Shown here piece by piece: positions 34,965-44,487 of a stretch of DNA of 64,000 bases. This DNA is from Thermodesulfobium narugense DSM 14796 (GTDB lineage: Bacteria > Thermodesulfobiota > Thermodesulfobiia > Thermodesulfobiales > Thermodesulfobiaceae). Where the stretch lies: positions 62,001 through 126,000 of the forward strand of contig NC_015499.1 in NCBI RefSeq assembly GCF_000212395.1. Direction: 5' to 3'. Position numbers and translations under genes: made by a program. The stretch's first letter is position 1. Every line of letters starts with the position of its first letter. The notes beneath the pieces were generated by a model. That model was not told where the DNA came from, did not search any database, and saw only the letters and a list, made by a program, of their open reading frames with translations.

Positions 34965-36204
34965 TTAGCAAGTCCTTTTCGCTCATAGATTTTAGAATTT
35001 CTTTAAAAGCGTTTCTCAGTTCAATCTTTTGTTCTTCTGATATTGAGTTTTCGTCTAAGCACCTTTCGAAGATTGAAAATAAATCTAAGCTTAGGTCTAT
35101 ATCTATAGCTTCAGAATCATCTTCTGAAGACCTATTCAGCCTGTTATTTTTAATTTTTAGTATCTCTATTTTATTTGATCTTGGCAAATCTTCTATTTTT
35201 TCTTTTAAATTTGGGACTATTTCTTCCCCGCTATAAATTACCTCTAGGTAGTATTCTTTTTCAGTCAATGATAAATTTTCAATTTTTTGTTTTATTTCTT
35301 CAAATGAGCCGCTTAAGGATATTAGTTCCTTCTTTTTGGGAATTTCTATACTTTCCACGTTTAGAGCTCCGTTATAGAATTGGGCGAGGAATACAGTTTT
35401 TTTCTGTTCATATGGTTTAAAATTCATTGGCAATAAAGAACCAGAATATCTTATTTTTTCATTTTTGCTAACACTTTGAGGCGTATGAAGGTGGCCGAGG
35501 GCAATGTAGTCAGCTTCGTGTGGCAAAAACTCTACTGGTATCTGACATAATGACCCTACATAAAGATCTCTAACTCCATCGTTATCCTCTAGTATTGCGG
35601 AATTTAAAAACAAGTGCCCCATTACGACTATTGGAATATTAAGCCCTAACTCGGTTTTTTTATTCTTTGCGATCTCAAAGACCAGGTCATAGTGTTTCTT
35701 AATTGCATTGATAATTTTTATTTCTCTTTCGCTATATATTTCTTCCTCTTCAGGAAATGTTATGTCCTTTTCTCTTAAATATGGTACTGCACAAACTATT
35801 AGTATGGGTATGTTTTCATTATCTTTTAAAACCATAACTTCGTCTTCTAATTTGTCAGAAATTGATCCTATTACGTGAACGTTTAATGCCTTTAATATCT
35901 CTTTCGGTGCTGACAAAAAAGAAGGCGAGTCGTGATTACCGGCAGTAATCACCACGTGTTTACATCTTGATTTGGATATATTGTGCAAAAATCTGTAATA
36001 TAACTCTTGTGCCTGACTACTAGGGGTACTTGTGTTAAAAATATCTCCAGATATTAACACTATGTCGACGTCTTTTTCTTCTACTATTCTATATAGCCAA
36101 TTTAGGGCAAGTTCAAACTCATCATATCTTCTCTTTGAACAAATGGTGTCTCCAATATGCCAATCAGACGTATGAAGAACCCTCAGTGGCTTTATTTTAT
36201 TCAA
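34951..36204 (-). CDS. sbcD: Exonuclease subunit SbcD (Mre11-like)
   Basis: A 417-aa metallophosphoesterase. Metal ligands are visible in order: HTSDWHIGD (11-19), SGDIFNTSTP, TAGNHDSP, VMGHLFLN and ALGHLHTPQ. The last 100 residues are the C-terminal domain that binds SbcC. It supplies the Mn2+-dependent nuclease activity of SbcCD. First gene of the pair, with doxDA 41 bases upstream on the same strand. Confidence 0.95.
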   Translation of the reverse strand: MNKIKPLRVLHTSDWHIGDTICSKRRYDEFELALNWLYRIVEEKDVDIVLISGDIFNTSTPSSQAQELYYRFLHNISKSRCKHVVITAGNHDSPSFLSAPKEILKALNVHVIGSISDKLEDEVMVLKDNENIPILIVCAVPYLREKDITFPEEEEIYSEREIKIINAIKKHYDLVFEIAKNKKTELGLNIPIVVMGHLFLNSAILEDNDGVRDLYVGSLCQIPVEFLPHEADYIALGHLHTPQSVSKNEKIRYSGSLLPMNFKPYEQKKTVFLAQFYNGALNVESIEIPKKKELISLSGSFEEIKQKIENLSLTEKEYYLEVIYSGEEIVPNLKEKIEDLPRSNKIEILKIKNNRLNRSSEDDSEAIDIDLSLDLFSIFERCLDENSISEEQKIELRNAFKEILKSMSEKDLLSENS

Positions 36205-36245
36205 ATTTTCTCCTTAACACTTACAGTTTAGAAAATCTTTTAAAC

Positions 36246-37262
36246 TCAGTTTACGTTTATATCCTTTGTCCACTTTATGCCGCTTATATCTATTAATTCT
36301 ACTTTGTATTTTCCTTTTTCGAGTTTTATATTTTGATTTGGCAAAAGGTCTATCTCAGCTTTAGCCCCAAGTGGCACTACTAAACTATATTTATTTGGCT
36401 TTATCTTGTTAAGGTAAAAATTTTTGATTTTGGACTTGTCAACGCTTGTTTCATTTGGATCGAAAGTTTCAACGATATTACCAGAGTTATTAAATACAAT
36501 AATTTGCCTGACAAATGCCCCATATGTATCTGGTCCATCAACTCTGTAAATAAGTAGCTTTAATTCTCCGTTGTCGTACAAGTTTGCGCCTAAGATTTCT
36601 ATTTTTGGTTCTTTTGAAAGGTTATACAGTTTGCCGTAGAGGCCGTTGTGCAGTGCTTGATATGTAAAAAGAGTTATAGAGACTGCAACTAAGCTAAAAA
36701 TTAAGGCAACATTTCTTATCTGAGCACTGTTTAAATCTAGTGGACCAGACGTAAGTAGTTTTAGAATTTTTGAAGTCCTTTTTCTGAAGAGAATATAATC
36801 TATAGAAAATTGCCCGCCTCCAAAACACATAACAACTATTCCACAGCCAATTCCTGCAATGCCTATTTGCCACTCATCTACACAAGTCGAGCCCAACCAG
36901 CCAGAACCCAGGAGTATGCCAAACGACAATAGAGCTGCTCCGAGCGCAGACAACCTTGTTAACAAGCCTAAGATTAAGCCTATACCTACCAAGCCTTCAA
37001 TAATAGTAAAAGTAAGTAAGAAGATATAAAGCAAATGAACGTGAGTGATTAAAAATTCTATCATCGGTTTAATGAACAGCGCATGCGGTAAAAAGTGATT
37101 GAATGCGTGCCCCATATATGCAGGCGAATTTGGATCGAGTTTTTCTGGTGCATTTACCACTCTCCTTAGAAATGCGCTGAAAAACTGCCAACCTAAAATT
37201 AATCTGATAGGAATGAGAAGATCAGATATGCTATCAAATGAAACCTTTTTTTCTGTTTGCAT
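36246..37262 (-). CDS. Thiosulfate:quinone oxidoreductase, DoxD-DoxA fusion
   Basis: A 338-aa protein. Residues 1-165 form the DoxD membrane domain with four helices (LRRVVNAPEKLDP loop, GLGLILGLLTRLSALGAALLS-like helix, SGWLGSTCVDEWQIGIAGIGCGIVV). After one more helix (about 185-203), residues 205-338 form the exported DoxA domain, starting with KEPKIEILGANLYDNGELKLLIYRVDGPDTYGAF. In Acidianus these are two subunits that oxidise thiosulfate to tetrathionate and reduce quinone; fusions occur in some bacteria. ATG 37262 has AAGGAG 8 bases upstream. The catalytic role here is inferred; some fused homologues have only been predicted. Confidence 0.8.
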   Translation of the reverse strand: MQTEKKVSFDSISDLLIPIRLILGWQFFSAFLRRVVNAPEKLDPNSPAYMGHAFNHFLPHALFIKPMIEFLITHVHLLYIFLLTFTIIEGLVGIGLILGLLTRLSALGAALLSFGILLGSGWLGSTCVDEWQIGIAGIGCGIVVMCFGGGQFSIDYILFRKRTSKILKLLTSGPLDLNSAQIRNVALIFSLVAVSITLFTYQALHNGLYGKLYNLSKEPKIEILGANLYDNGELKLLIYRVDGPDTYGAFVRQIIVFNNSGNIVETFDPNETSVDKSKIKNFYLNKIKPNKYSLVVPLGAKAEIDLLPNQNIKLEKGKYKVELIDISGIKWTKDINVN

Positions 37263-37293
37263 TGTTCAACTCCTTATTTTGCCTCAATGGCGT

Positions 37294-37473
37294 TTATAAT
37301 ACTGTATTTTGAGCTTCAAGCAGCACGCCTTCTCTTTCGCCTTCCATCCTCCACTTTTTAGTTAAGATTATCAACTTTTCTTCGCCTCCTATCCCTGATA
37401 TCAAATCTTGTGTTTTTCTGGGCCATAATTTATAGAAACGTAGTTTATTACAAAAATATATTCGTTTAATAAA
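37294..37473 (-). pseudogene. C-terminal relic of an unknown gene
   Basis: An open run of 59 codons on the minus strand, between an in-frame TGA (37474-37476) and the stop at 37294-37296, with protein-like content including KLWPRKTQDLISGIGGEEK and LTKKWRMEGEREGVLLEAQ. There is no start codon until a Met 17 residues before the end, so the 5' part is missing. It is 31 bases ahead of doxDA. I do not recognise the family. Confidence 0.35.
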
Positions 37474-38068
37474 TCAAAACCTTGCTCTTTAATAATATGA
37501 TACACTAATACAAAAATTTTTTTTTTAAAGAATTGGTTCATAAAAAATCTAAATGAAAATAAAAAGCTTCTTAGAATGAAACAAATCTCAAAAGAAAGAA
37601 TTGGAAGTAAAGCTTCAAAAAAGATTACTATAAGATATATCCATATAAGGAAGAAGTAAGATAAGTCTTTATATAATTTTAGCGATTTAAATTGATCTGA
37701 AAATCTTTGTGGTATGCTTTACTTCTCTTTTTCCTGATAAAAGATTACAGGAATTATTAAGTATCATATCTTTGTTTTGTTTAGTTTTGACTCCTACTTT
37801 ACTACCATTAAGAAATCAGCCAAACTGTATTACCCTCATTGATTAGTTTAAAGCAATATACCATAATTTGGTGAAATTTCACAATTTATTTATAAAGATC
37901 CTTTTTCAAGGCTTTTAGAATTTTAAAGAAAATTAAGACTGATCAAATCTTAAAGAATTAGAACCCTTCTTTCTGCTTGCATTGTAGAACTCCTTAAAAA
38001 AATATATAATTCAGTATTATTATGTCTCAATTAATATCATTACTACTTATATTACAAATACTACTTTC
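37474..38068. other. Decayed intergenic region between doxDA and narG
   Basis: About 600 bases, very A/T-rich, without a supported gene. It contains a short relic of a doxDA start (37950-37982) and, at 37805-37895, an imperfect match to 59929-60015. It probably held genes that have since decayed. Confidence 0.5.
37950..37982 (-). pseudogene. Relic of a second doxD start
   Basis: Minus-strand AAGGAGTTCTACA-ATG-CAAGCAGAAAG resembles the doxDA start region (AAGGAGTTGAACA-ATG-CAAACAGAAAA at 37262 and upstream), with the same ribosome-site spacing. The frame reads MQAERRVLIL and stops, so only the start of a duplicate remains. Confidence 0.45.
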
Positions 38069-38082
38069 TTGATCTAAATCAA
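38069..38082 (+). promoter_or_regulatory. FNR/CRP-family binding site of the nar operon
   Basis: TTGATCTAAATCAA is a perfect match to the FNR consensus TTGAT-N4-ATCAA. Its centre (38075.5) lies about 42 bases before a start point predicted from the -10 box at 38106-38111, the spacing of a class II activator site. Anaerobic or NO/nitrate-responsive activation of narGHKJI is expected; which CRP/FNR-type regulator binds is unknown and none is encoded here. Confidence 0.75.
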
Positions 38083-38105
38083 TTATTTTTTAAGGTTTAA
38101 TCCTT

Positions 38106-38111
38106 TACAAT
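38106..38111 (+). promoter_or_regulatory. -10 element of the nar promoter
   Basis: TACAAT, placed so that transcription would begin near 38117-38118, with no good -35 box, as usual when an activator replaces it. This start point is after the ATG at 38110, which argues that narG begins at a later codon. Confidence 0.5.
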
Positions 38112-38150
38112 GGAACAAAAATCTTTGTTAGTAAAAAATCTTTTAAAAAG

Positions 38151-41100
38151 GTGGGGTATGAATTGGATGATTGGATAGAAGAGAAAAAAGATTCGTGTTT
38201 ATCTGAGGGTGGTTACAGAAAAAGATTTTCTTATGACAAAGTAGTCAGATCTACGCATGGAGTAAACTGTACCGGTTCCTGCAGCTGGCAGATTTTTGTA
38301 AAAGAGGGAATCATCACCTATGAAATTCAGAAAAACGATTATCCATCTACCCAGGATGGCCTCCCTGAATACGAGCCCAGAGGATGTCCCTGTGGAGCCA
38401 GCTATTCCTGGTATGAATACAGCCCTCACAGGATAAAGTATCCAATGATAAGAAGGCCTCTATATGAACTGTACAAAGAAAAGAGAAAGGATCTTGATCC
38501 TGTAAATGCATGGGGAGAGGTTGTAAAAAGCTCTTCTCTATATAAAAAAAAGAGGGGTTGCGGCTCTTTTATAAGAATTTCTTTTGATGAAGCGGCTGAG
38601 ATAATTGCTGCAGCAAACATATATACCATAAAAAAATATGGACCAGATAGGGTTGTCGGCTTTAGTCCTATCCCTGCTAAGTCTATGGTTAGCTATGCAT
38701 CGGGTACTAGATATCTTTCTTTGATAGGTGGAGCAATATTAAGTTTTTATGACTGGTATTGCGATCTGCCCCCATCCTCTCCTCAGATGTTTGGCGATCA
38801 GACAGACGTTCCAGAGTCTGCGGATTGGTATAATTCTACCTATCTTGTTTTGTGGGGTTCAAACGTGCCGCAGACCAGAAGGCCTGATGCACACTTTTTT
38901 ACAGAAACCAGGTATAAGGGGACAAAGACTGTAGTTATATCCCCCGATTTCAATGAAGCGTGTAAATTTGCAGACGTTTGGCTCAACCCAAAACCTGGAA
39001 CCGATGCCGCTTTGGGAATGGCTATGGGGCATGTTGTATTAAAAGAATTTTTTATTAACAGAAGAAGCGATTACTTTGAGTCTTATTGCAAGCAATTTTC
39101 AGACATGCCCTGCCTGGTAATACTTGAAAAGAATGGTAATTTTTTTCAACCTGGAAGGTTTCTTAGATTGAGTGATCTTGGCAGTGAAGAAAAATTTGAT
39201 GAATGGAAAACTGTAGTATTTGACAAAGAGATTGGCATATGTGCACCAAATGGAAGTATAGGCTTTAGGTATCAGGACAATGGAAAATGGAACCTTGAAC
39301 CAAAAGATTCAGCAACTGGCAAAGAAATAAATTCAGAACTTAGCTTGATTGATTTTAGAGATATTGACGCAAAAGTTTTGTACCCGTATTTTGGCGAGAC
39401 AAAAGAAGTAATTGCAAGGAAAGTTCCTGCAAAAAAGATAACTGTTGGCTCTAAAGATCTTTATGTTTCAACAGTATTTGACTTGCTTGTGGCTCACTAT
39501 GGGGTCGATAGGGGATTAGACGATGAAAACGTTGCAAAGAATTATAGTGATCTTAATTGCTATACCCCAGCATGGCAGGAGAAGATAACGGGCATAAAGA
39601 AAGAAAGTGTAATAAAGATTGCTCGCGAATTTGCAGAGAATGCACTTCTCACAAAAGGAAAGTCAATGATAATAATAGGCGCAGGAGTTAACCACTATTA
39701 CTATACTGATACTATCTATAGAGCAGCTATAAATCTACTTACAATGTGTGGTTGCATTGGGCAATCTGGAGGTGGTTGGGCCCACTATGTGGGACAAGAG
39801 AAAGTCAGGCCGCTTGCAGGCTGGTCAACCTTTGCATTTGCGATTGACTGGTATAGACCCCCAAGACATGTAAACTCGACCTCCTTTTTCTATGTCCACA
39901 CTGATCAGTATAGATATGAAACCTTGAAGGTTGATGATTTGCTATCTCCTATCGCCAAAAAGGATCTATATAGCTCTCATCCATTAGACTTAAATGTAAA
40001 GTCTATAAGACTTGGCTGGCTTCCGGCTGCACCTTATTTGAACGTAAATCCTCTGGATATGTCGGATCTTGCAAAGGCAAAGGAAATGAACATATCGGAA
40101 TATATAACTGATGAGATTAAAAAGGAAAATATTCTATTTTCCTATCAAGACCCAGAAGATGAGAAAAACTACCCAAGAAATATGTTTGTTTGGAGATCGA
40201 ACATAATGGGCGCAAGTTCAAAGGGGCACGAGTATTTTATAAAATATCTCTTAGGTGCGAAGTCTGGGCTGATAGAAGAGGAGTTAGACTTAAGCGATCT
40301 TAAAGAGGTAAAAGTAAGAGAACCAGTTATTGGCAAGCTGGATCTTTTGGTTACTATGGACTTCAGAATGAGCACTACTTGCCTGTTTTCCGATATTGTG
40401 TTGCCCTCAGCTACCTGGTATGAGAAAGAAGATATAAGCACTACTGATATGCACCCGTTTATTCACCCATTTTCGCAGGCTGTCGACCCCTTGTGGGAGT
40501 CCAAAACTGACTATGAGATCTTCAAGGCAATCGCAAAGAAGTTTTCTGAACTCGCCAAGGACAATTTGGGGAAAAGAATCGATACAGTTCTTTCGCCACT
40601 TTTGCACGATACGCCATCTGAGTTAGGTCAGCCAACTGAGGTAAGAGATTGGAAATTGGGCGAATGTGATATCTTGCCGGGCAAGACATTTCCGGCTATT
40701 ACCCAGGTAGAGAGAGATTATCCCAATGTTTATAAACAGTATACGTCCATTGGACCTCTTGTCGAAAAGTTAGGAATTGGTGCAAAGGGGGTGTCCTGGT
40801 TTTGCAACGAAGAGTTAAATGACTTAAAATCTATTAATTCAGAAAATAACGGTTCAATTGATATCTCATCAGCAAGAAGCGTTTGTGAAGCAATAATGCT
40901 CCTTAGCCCTGAGACAAATTCAAGCATTTCGTTTAAGGCGTGGGAAAACATTTCGAAAAAGACCGGGAGAGATCACTCAAAAATTTTGCCACCGAAGAGC
41001 TATTCTTTAAGATTTAGAGACCTTCAGATCCAACCAAGGAGAACTATTACCTCCCCTTGCTGGAGCGGGATTGAGTCAAAAGAGATTCCCTATAGTGCAA

Positions 41101-41744
41101 ACTATTTAAACGTTCACGAGTTAATTCCATGGCGTACCCTTTCTGGCAGGATAGAGATCTACCAGGATCACAGTTGGATGAGAGACTTTGGCGAAAATTT
41201 TGCAATATATAAAGCTCCGGTAAATATTTTCTCTACCGACAAGTTCAAACTTGATGAGAAAACCATAACGTTAAAGTTTTGCACTGCACATCAAAAATTT
41301 GGTATTCATACTACCTTTATCGATCTTCAGATAATGCAAAATCTTTCAAGGGGTGGGCCTCACGTATGGTTGAGCGAGGCTGATGCAAAATCAATTGGAG
41401 TAGAAGATAACGATTGGGTAACCTTGTACAACAGAAATGGAACTGTCATAGCTAGAGCTGTCCTCTCACAGCGTATACCAAGTGGAATGGTAATTATGTA
41501 TCACGCTCAAGACAAGATTATAAACAATCCTATCTCGGAGAGAACATCAGTCAGGGGTGGCGTGCATAACAGCTTGACAAAAATATTGTTAAATCCTTTG
41601 CATATGATTGGTGGATATGCTCAGCTCTCCTATTTCTTTAATTACTATGGCACGATTGGCTCTAATAGAGATGACTTCGTGATTGTGAGAAAACTAAATA
41701 AGGTTATCTGGACTCAGAAAGAAAGAGGGGGTGATATTCTATGA
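38151..41744 (+). CDS. narG: Respiratory nitrate reductase alpha subunit
   Basis: A 1197-aa molybdenum subunit that reduces nitrate to nitrite. The FS0 cluster ligands have the NarG spacing His36-x3-Cys40-x3-Cys44-x34-Cys79 (STHGVNCTGSCSW ... EPRGCPCG). ADWYNSTYLVLWGSNVPQTR includes the region of the Asp ligand to Mo; SIYDWYCDLPP-like and molybdopterin-binding segments follow. It is slightly shorter than E. coli NarG. No twin-arginine signal is seen, so a cytoplasmic active site is likely. The GTG at 38151 lacks a ribosome site; TTG 38163 is preceded by AAGGTGGGG at 6 bases and is a good alternative. It overlaps narH by 4 bases. Confidence 0.95.
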   Translation: MGYELDDWIEEKKDSCLSEGGYRKRFSYDKVVRSTHGVNCTGSCSWQIFVKEGIITYEIQKNDYPSTQDGLPEYEPRGCPCGASYSWYEYSPHRIKYPMIRRPLYELYKEKRKDLDPVNAWGEVVKSSSLYKKKRGCGSFIRISFDEAAEIIAAANIYTIKKYGPDRVVGFSPIPAKSMVSYASGTRYLSLIGGAILSFYDWYCDLPPSSPQMFGDQTDVPESADWYNSTYLVLWGSNVPQTRRPDAHFFTETRYKGTKTVVISPDFNEACKFADVWLNPKPGTDAALGMAMGHVVLKEFFINRRSDYFESYCKQFSDMPCLVILEKNGNFFQPGRFLRLSDLGSEEKFDEWKTVVFDKEIGICAPNGSIGFRYQDNGKWNLEPKDSATGKEINSELSLIDFRDIDAKVLYPYFGETKEVIARKVPAKKITVGSKDLYVSTVFDLLVAHYGVDRGLDDENVAKNYSDLNCYTPAWQEKITGIKKESVIKIAREFAENALLTKGKSMIIIGAGVNHYYYTDTIYRAAINLLTMCGCIGQSGGGWAHYVGQEKVRPLAGWSTFAFAIDWYRPPRHVNSTSFFYVHTDQYRYETLKVDDLLSPIAKKDLYSSHPLDLNVKSIRLGWLPAAPYLNVNPLDMSDLAKAKEMNISEYITDEIKKENILFSYQDPEDEKNYPRNMFVWRSNIMGASSKGHEYFIKYLLGAKSGLIEEELDLSDLKEVKVREPVIGKLDLLVTMDFRMSTTCLFSDIVLPSATWYEKEDISTTDMHPFIHPFSQAVDPLWESKTDYEIFKAIAKKFSELAKDNLGKRIDTVLSPLLHDTPSELGQPTEVRDWKLGECDILPGKTFPAITQVERDYPNVYKQYTSIGPLVEKLGIGAKGVSWFCNEELNDLKSINSENNGSIDISSARSVCEAIMLLSPETNSSISFKAWENISKKTGRDHSKILPPKSYSLRFRDLQIQPRRTITSPCWSGIESKEIPYSANYLNVHELIPWRTLSGRIEIYQDHSWMRDFGENFAIYKAPVNIFSTDKFKLDEKTITLKFCTAHQKFGIHTTFIDLQIMQNLSRGGPHVWLSEADAKSIGVEDNDWVTLYNRNGTVIARAVLSQRIPSGMVIMYHAQDKIINNPISERTSVRGGVHNSLTKILLNPLHMIGGYAQLSYFFNYYGTIGSNRDDFVIVRKLNKVIWTQKERGGDIL

Positions 41745-43177
41745 AGGTAAAGACGCAGTTTGTAATGGTGCTAAACCTTGACAAGTGTATTGGATGCCAT
41801 GCTTGTTCTGTCACTTGTAAGAACGTCTGGACACAAAGATCTGGTTTAGAATATGCATGGTTTAACAATGTTGAAACAAAGCCAGGCATTGGATTTCCAA
41901 AAAATTGGGAAAATCAAGAAAGATACAAAGGAGGCTGGGAGCTTTCGGGGCAAAATCTTAAATTAAAATCTGGATCAAAGCTAAATACATTGTTAAATAT
42001 ATTCTTTAACCCAAACCTTCCTACAATCGAAGATTATTCAGAGCCCTTCACATTTGATTATTCTTATCTTAAGAATTCCGAAGAAGATATCTTCCCAACT
42101 CTGAAGCCTATATCAGCTATTACCCATAAAGAGATCGAAATAAAGTGGGGAGTTAATTGGGAAGATGACCTTGGTACTACCTTTGAAAGCAGATCGAAAG
42201 ACTATAACTTTAAGGATATTGATTCGTCCTTGTATTCATCGTTTGAGAACACATTTATGATTTATTTGCCAAGGCTTTGCGAACACTGTCTTAACCCTGC
42301 TTGCGTTGCTTCCTGCCCATCTGGTGCAATATATAAAAGAGATGAAGATGGCATAGTGCTTATTGATCAAAATAAATGCAGGGGATTTAGAATGTGTGTT
42401 AGCGCCTGCCCCTATAAAAAGATTTACTATAACTACAAGAGCGGAAAATCTGAGAAGTGTATACTATGTTTTCCACGTTTGGAAGTAGGAAAGCCTACTG
42501 TATGTTCTGAGAGTTGTGTGGGGCGAATTAGATACATCGGCGTTTTATTGTACGATAGGGATAGAATAAAAGAAGCTGCAAGCTGCGATGAAAAAGAACT
42601 CTATAGAAGCCAGCTCTCGATAATACTCGATCCAAACGATGAAGAAGTAATTTCAAAGGCTATAGAGGATGGTGTGCCAGAAAACTTTTTAGACGCTGCA
42701 AAAATTTCTCCCGTTTATAAAATGATTAAGGAATTTCAAATAGCCTTCCCCCTTCACCCAGAGTTTAGGACTCTGCCAATGGTTTATTATATCCCACCCC
42801 TTTCACCCATACAGTCAGGACTAATCTCAGAATCGGATGAAGACGTTTTGCCCGATGTCTCGAAGTTAAGAATCCCTGCAAAATTTTTAGCAAATATGTT
42901 AACCGCAGGGGATGAAGGCCCAATACTTGAAGCATTGAATAAATTACTGGCAATAAGGATATATAACAGAAATAAGATTCTCTATAAGGATTGCAATGAA
43001 GGTTTTCTCGAGAGATCCAATCTTACTGTTAGCCAGGCAGAGTATTTGTATAAGCTTCTTGCCATTGCTGATTACTCTGATAGATTTGTTATACCGACTC
43101 TTCATAAGGAAAACTACGATGATAACTATGTGAAAAAGGGTATCGTAGGATTTCCAAAAAATGATTTTGGAGGATAA
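41741..43177 (+). CDS. narH: Respiratory nitrate reductase beta subunit
   Basis: A 478-aa iron-sulfur subunit passing electrons from NarI hemes to NarG. Four cysteine groups are visible: CIGCHACSVTC (near 17), CEHCLNPACVASCP (about 181), CRGFRMCVSACP (213-224) and CILCFPRLEVGKPTVCSESC. The third group holds the [3Fe-4S] cluster, where a Trp usually replaces the second Cys (CRGWRMC); here Phe216 is in that place. This may slightly shift that cluster's potential. Its ATG overlaps the narG stop (ATGA), and narK follows 2 bases after the stop. Confidence 0.95.
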   Translation: MKVKTQFVMVLNLDKCIGCHACSVTCKNVWTQRSGLEYAWFNNVETKPGIGFPKNWENQERYKGGWELSGQNLKLKSGSKLNTLLNIFFNPNLPTIEDYSEPFTFDYSYLKNSEEDIFPTLKPISAITHKEIEIKWGVNWEDDLGTTFESRSKDYNFKDIDSSLYSSFENTFMIYLPRLCEHCLNPACVASCPSGAIYKRDEDGIVLIDQNKCRGFRMCVSACPYKKIYYNYKSGKSEKCILCFPRLEVGKPTVCSESCVGRIRYIGVLLYDRDRIKEAASCDEKELYRSQLSIILDPNDEEVISKAIEDGVPENFLDAAKISPVYKMIKEFQIAFPLHPEFRTLPMVYYIPPLSPIQSGLISESDEDVLPDVSKLRIPAKFLANMLTAGDEGPILEALNKLLAIRIYNRNKILYKDCNEGFLERSNLTVSQAEYLYKLLAIADYSDRFVIPTLHKENYDDNYVKKGIVGFPKNDFGG

Positions 43178-43179
43178 AA

Positions 43180-44481
43180 ATGACAGAAGAAAACTTGTCA
43201 GTTAGGGGCTCACCCAACCAGGGCTTATTTGGAGCGACGCTTGGATTTTTCTTTGGATTTGCGGCTGTTTCGCTCTTTGGACCTACGGCTATAAAGTTTA
43301 AGGATATTCTTGAACTTTCTCCTCAAATGCTTGGCTTTTTAGTTGCAATGCCGGCTCTTTCAGGGTCAATTCTTAGGATACCGTTTTCTGCCTGGGTTGA
43401 CTCTGCTGGAGGGAGAAAGCCTTTTTTGACCTTGATGATTATTGCAATATTTGGGCTCATCGGTCTGTCTGGGCTTGTTTACCTTATTTTTAAAAATCCC
43501 TTATACGCCAGTCAAAATAAGACTTTACTTTATTATCTGATCTTGTTCTTTGGATTGTTAAGCGGCTGTGGAATTGCAACTTTTTCTGTAGGCATATCTC
43601 AAGTCTCGTATTGGTTTCCACAAAAAAGGCAAGGCTTTGCACTTGGAACTTATGCGGGGTTAGGGAATCTTGCCCCTGGAATATTTTCATTTTTGCTGCC
43701 AATTAGCCTTGTAAATCTCGGGATAATCAATTCATATTTTATATGGCTTGGATTCTTGATAATTGGTACAATACTTTACTTTATAACTGGAAAAGATTCA
43801 TATTACTTTCAGATGCTAAAAATGGGACACAGCAGAGAAAAAGCAATGGAATTTGCAAAAAGCTGTGGTCAGGAGCTTTGTCCTGCTAAAAGTTTGATAG
43901 ACAGTTTGAAGTTGTCTGCAAAAACTTTAAGAACCTGGTTGCTTGTAGCTCTTTATTTTACCACATTCGGCGGGTTTATGGCCTTGACAGCTTGGTTTCC
44001 TACTTATTGGACCCAGTACTTTAAAGTAAGCCTCTTTGTAGCAGGGTCATTAACTGCAACGTATTCAATACTTACCTCTGTTATAAGGATATTCGGCGGA
44101 GTTATTGCAGACAAGATTGGTGGCATAAATACATCTATAATTTCGCTCGTTCTTATGGCGGTGGGCTCTTTTGGAATATTGTTTATTAGAAATTTTGATT
44201 TTTGTGTATTGTCCATGCTCATTATGGCGATAGGTATGGGGGTGAACAATGCTGCTGTGTTCAAATTAGTTCCAAAAATGGTCTCAAACGCTGTAGGAGG
44301 TGCTTCTGGATGGGTCGGCGGATTGGGAGCATTTGGCGGCTTTGTAATACCACCTTTACTCGGGGCCTTTGTTGCAAGGAATGGTTCCGAGGGTTATAGA
44401 GAAGGGTTTTTGGTCTTTCTTTTGCTCGCAATTTTCTCGATCGGTATCGATATTGTTTTAAAGAATATGGCTAAAGAGTAA
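43180..44481 (+). CDS. narK: Nitrate/nitrite transporter, MFS
   Basis: A 433-aa major-facilitator transporter with 12 predicted helices. Family marks are GATLGFFFGFAAVSLFGP at helix 1, RIPFSAWVDSAGGRKPF between helices 2 and 3, and the glycine-rich nitrate signature in GLGNLAPGIFSF and GWVGGLGAFGGFVIPPLLG. It imports nitrate and may exchange it for nitrite. Its place between narH and narJ is unusual; in many operons it comes first or is separate. Confidence 0.93.
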   Translation: MTEENLSVRGSPNQGLFGATLGFFFGFAAVSLFGPTAIKFKDILELSPQMLGFLVAMPALSGSILRIPFSAWVDSAGGRKPFLTLMIIAIFGLIGLSGLVYLIFKNPLYASQNKTLLYYLILFFGLLSGCGIATFSVGISQVSYWFPQKRQGFALGTYAGLGNLAPGIFSFLLPISLVNLGIINSYFIWLGFLIIGTILYFITGKDSYYFQMLKMGHSREKAMEFAKSCGQELCPAKSLIDSLKLSAKTLRTWLLVALYFTTFGGFMALTAWFPTYWTQYFKVSLFVAGSLTATYSILTSVIRIFGGVIADKIGGINTSIISLVLMAVGSFGILFIRNFDFCVLSMLIMAIGMGVNNAAVFKLVPKMVSNAVGGASGWVGGLGAFGGFVIPPLLGAFVARNGSEGYREGFLVFLLLAIFSIGIDIVLKNMAKE

Positions 44482-44487
44482 AATATT

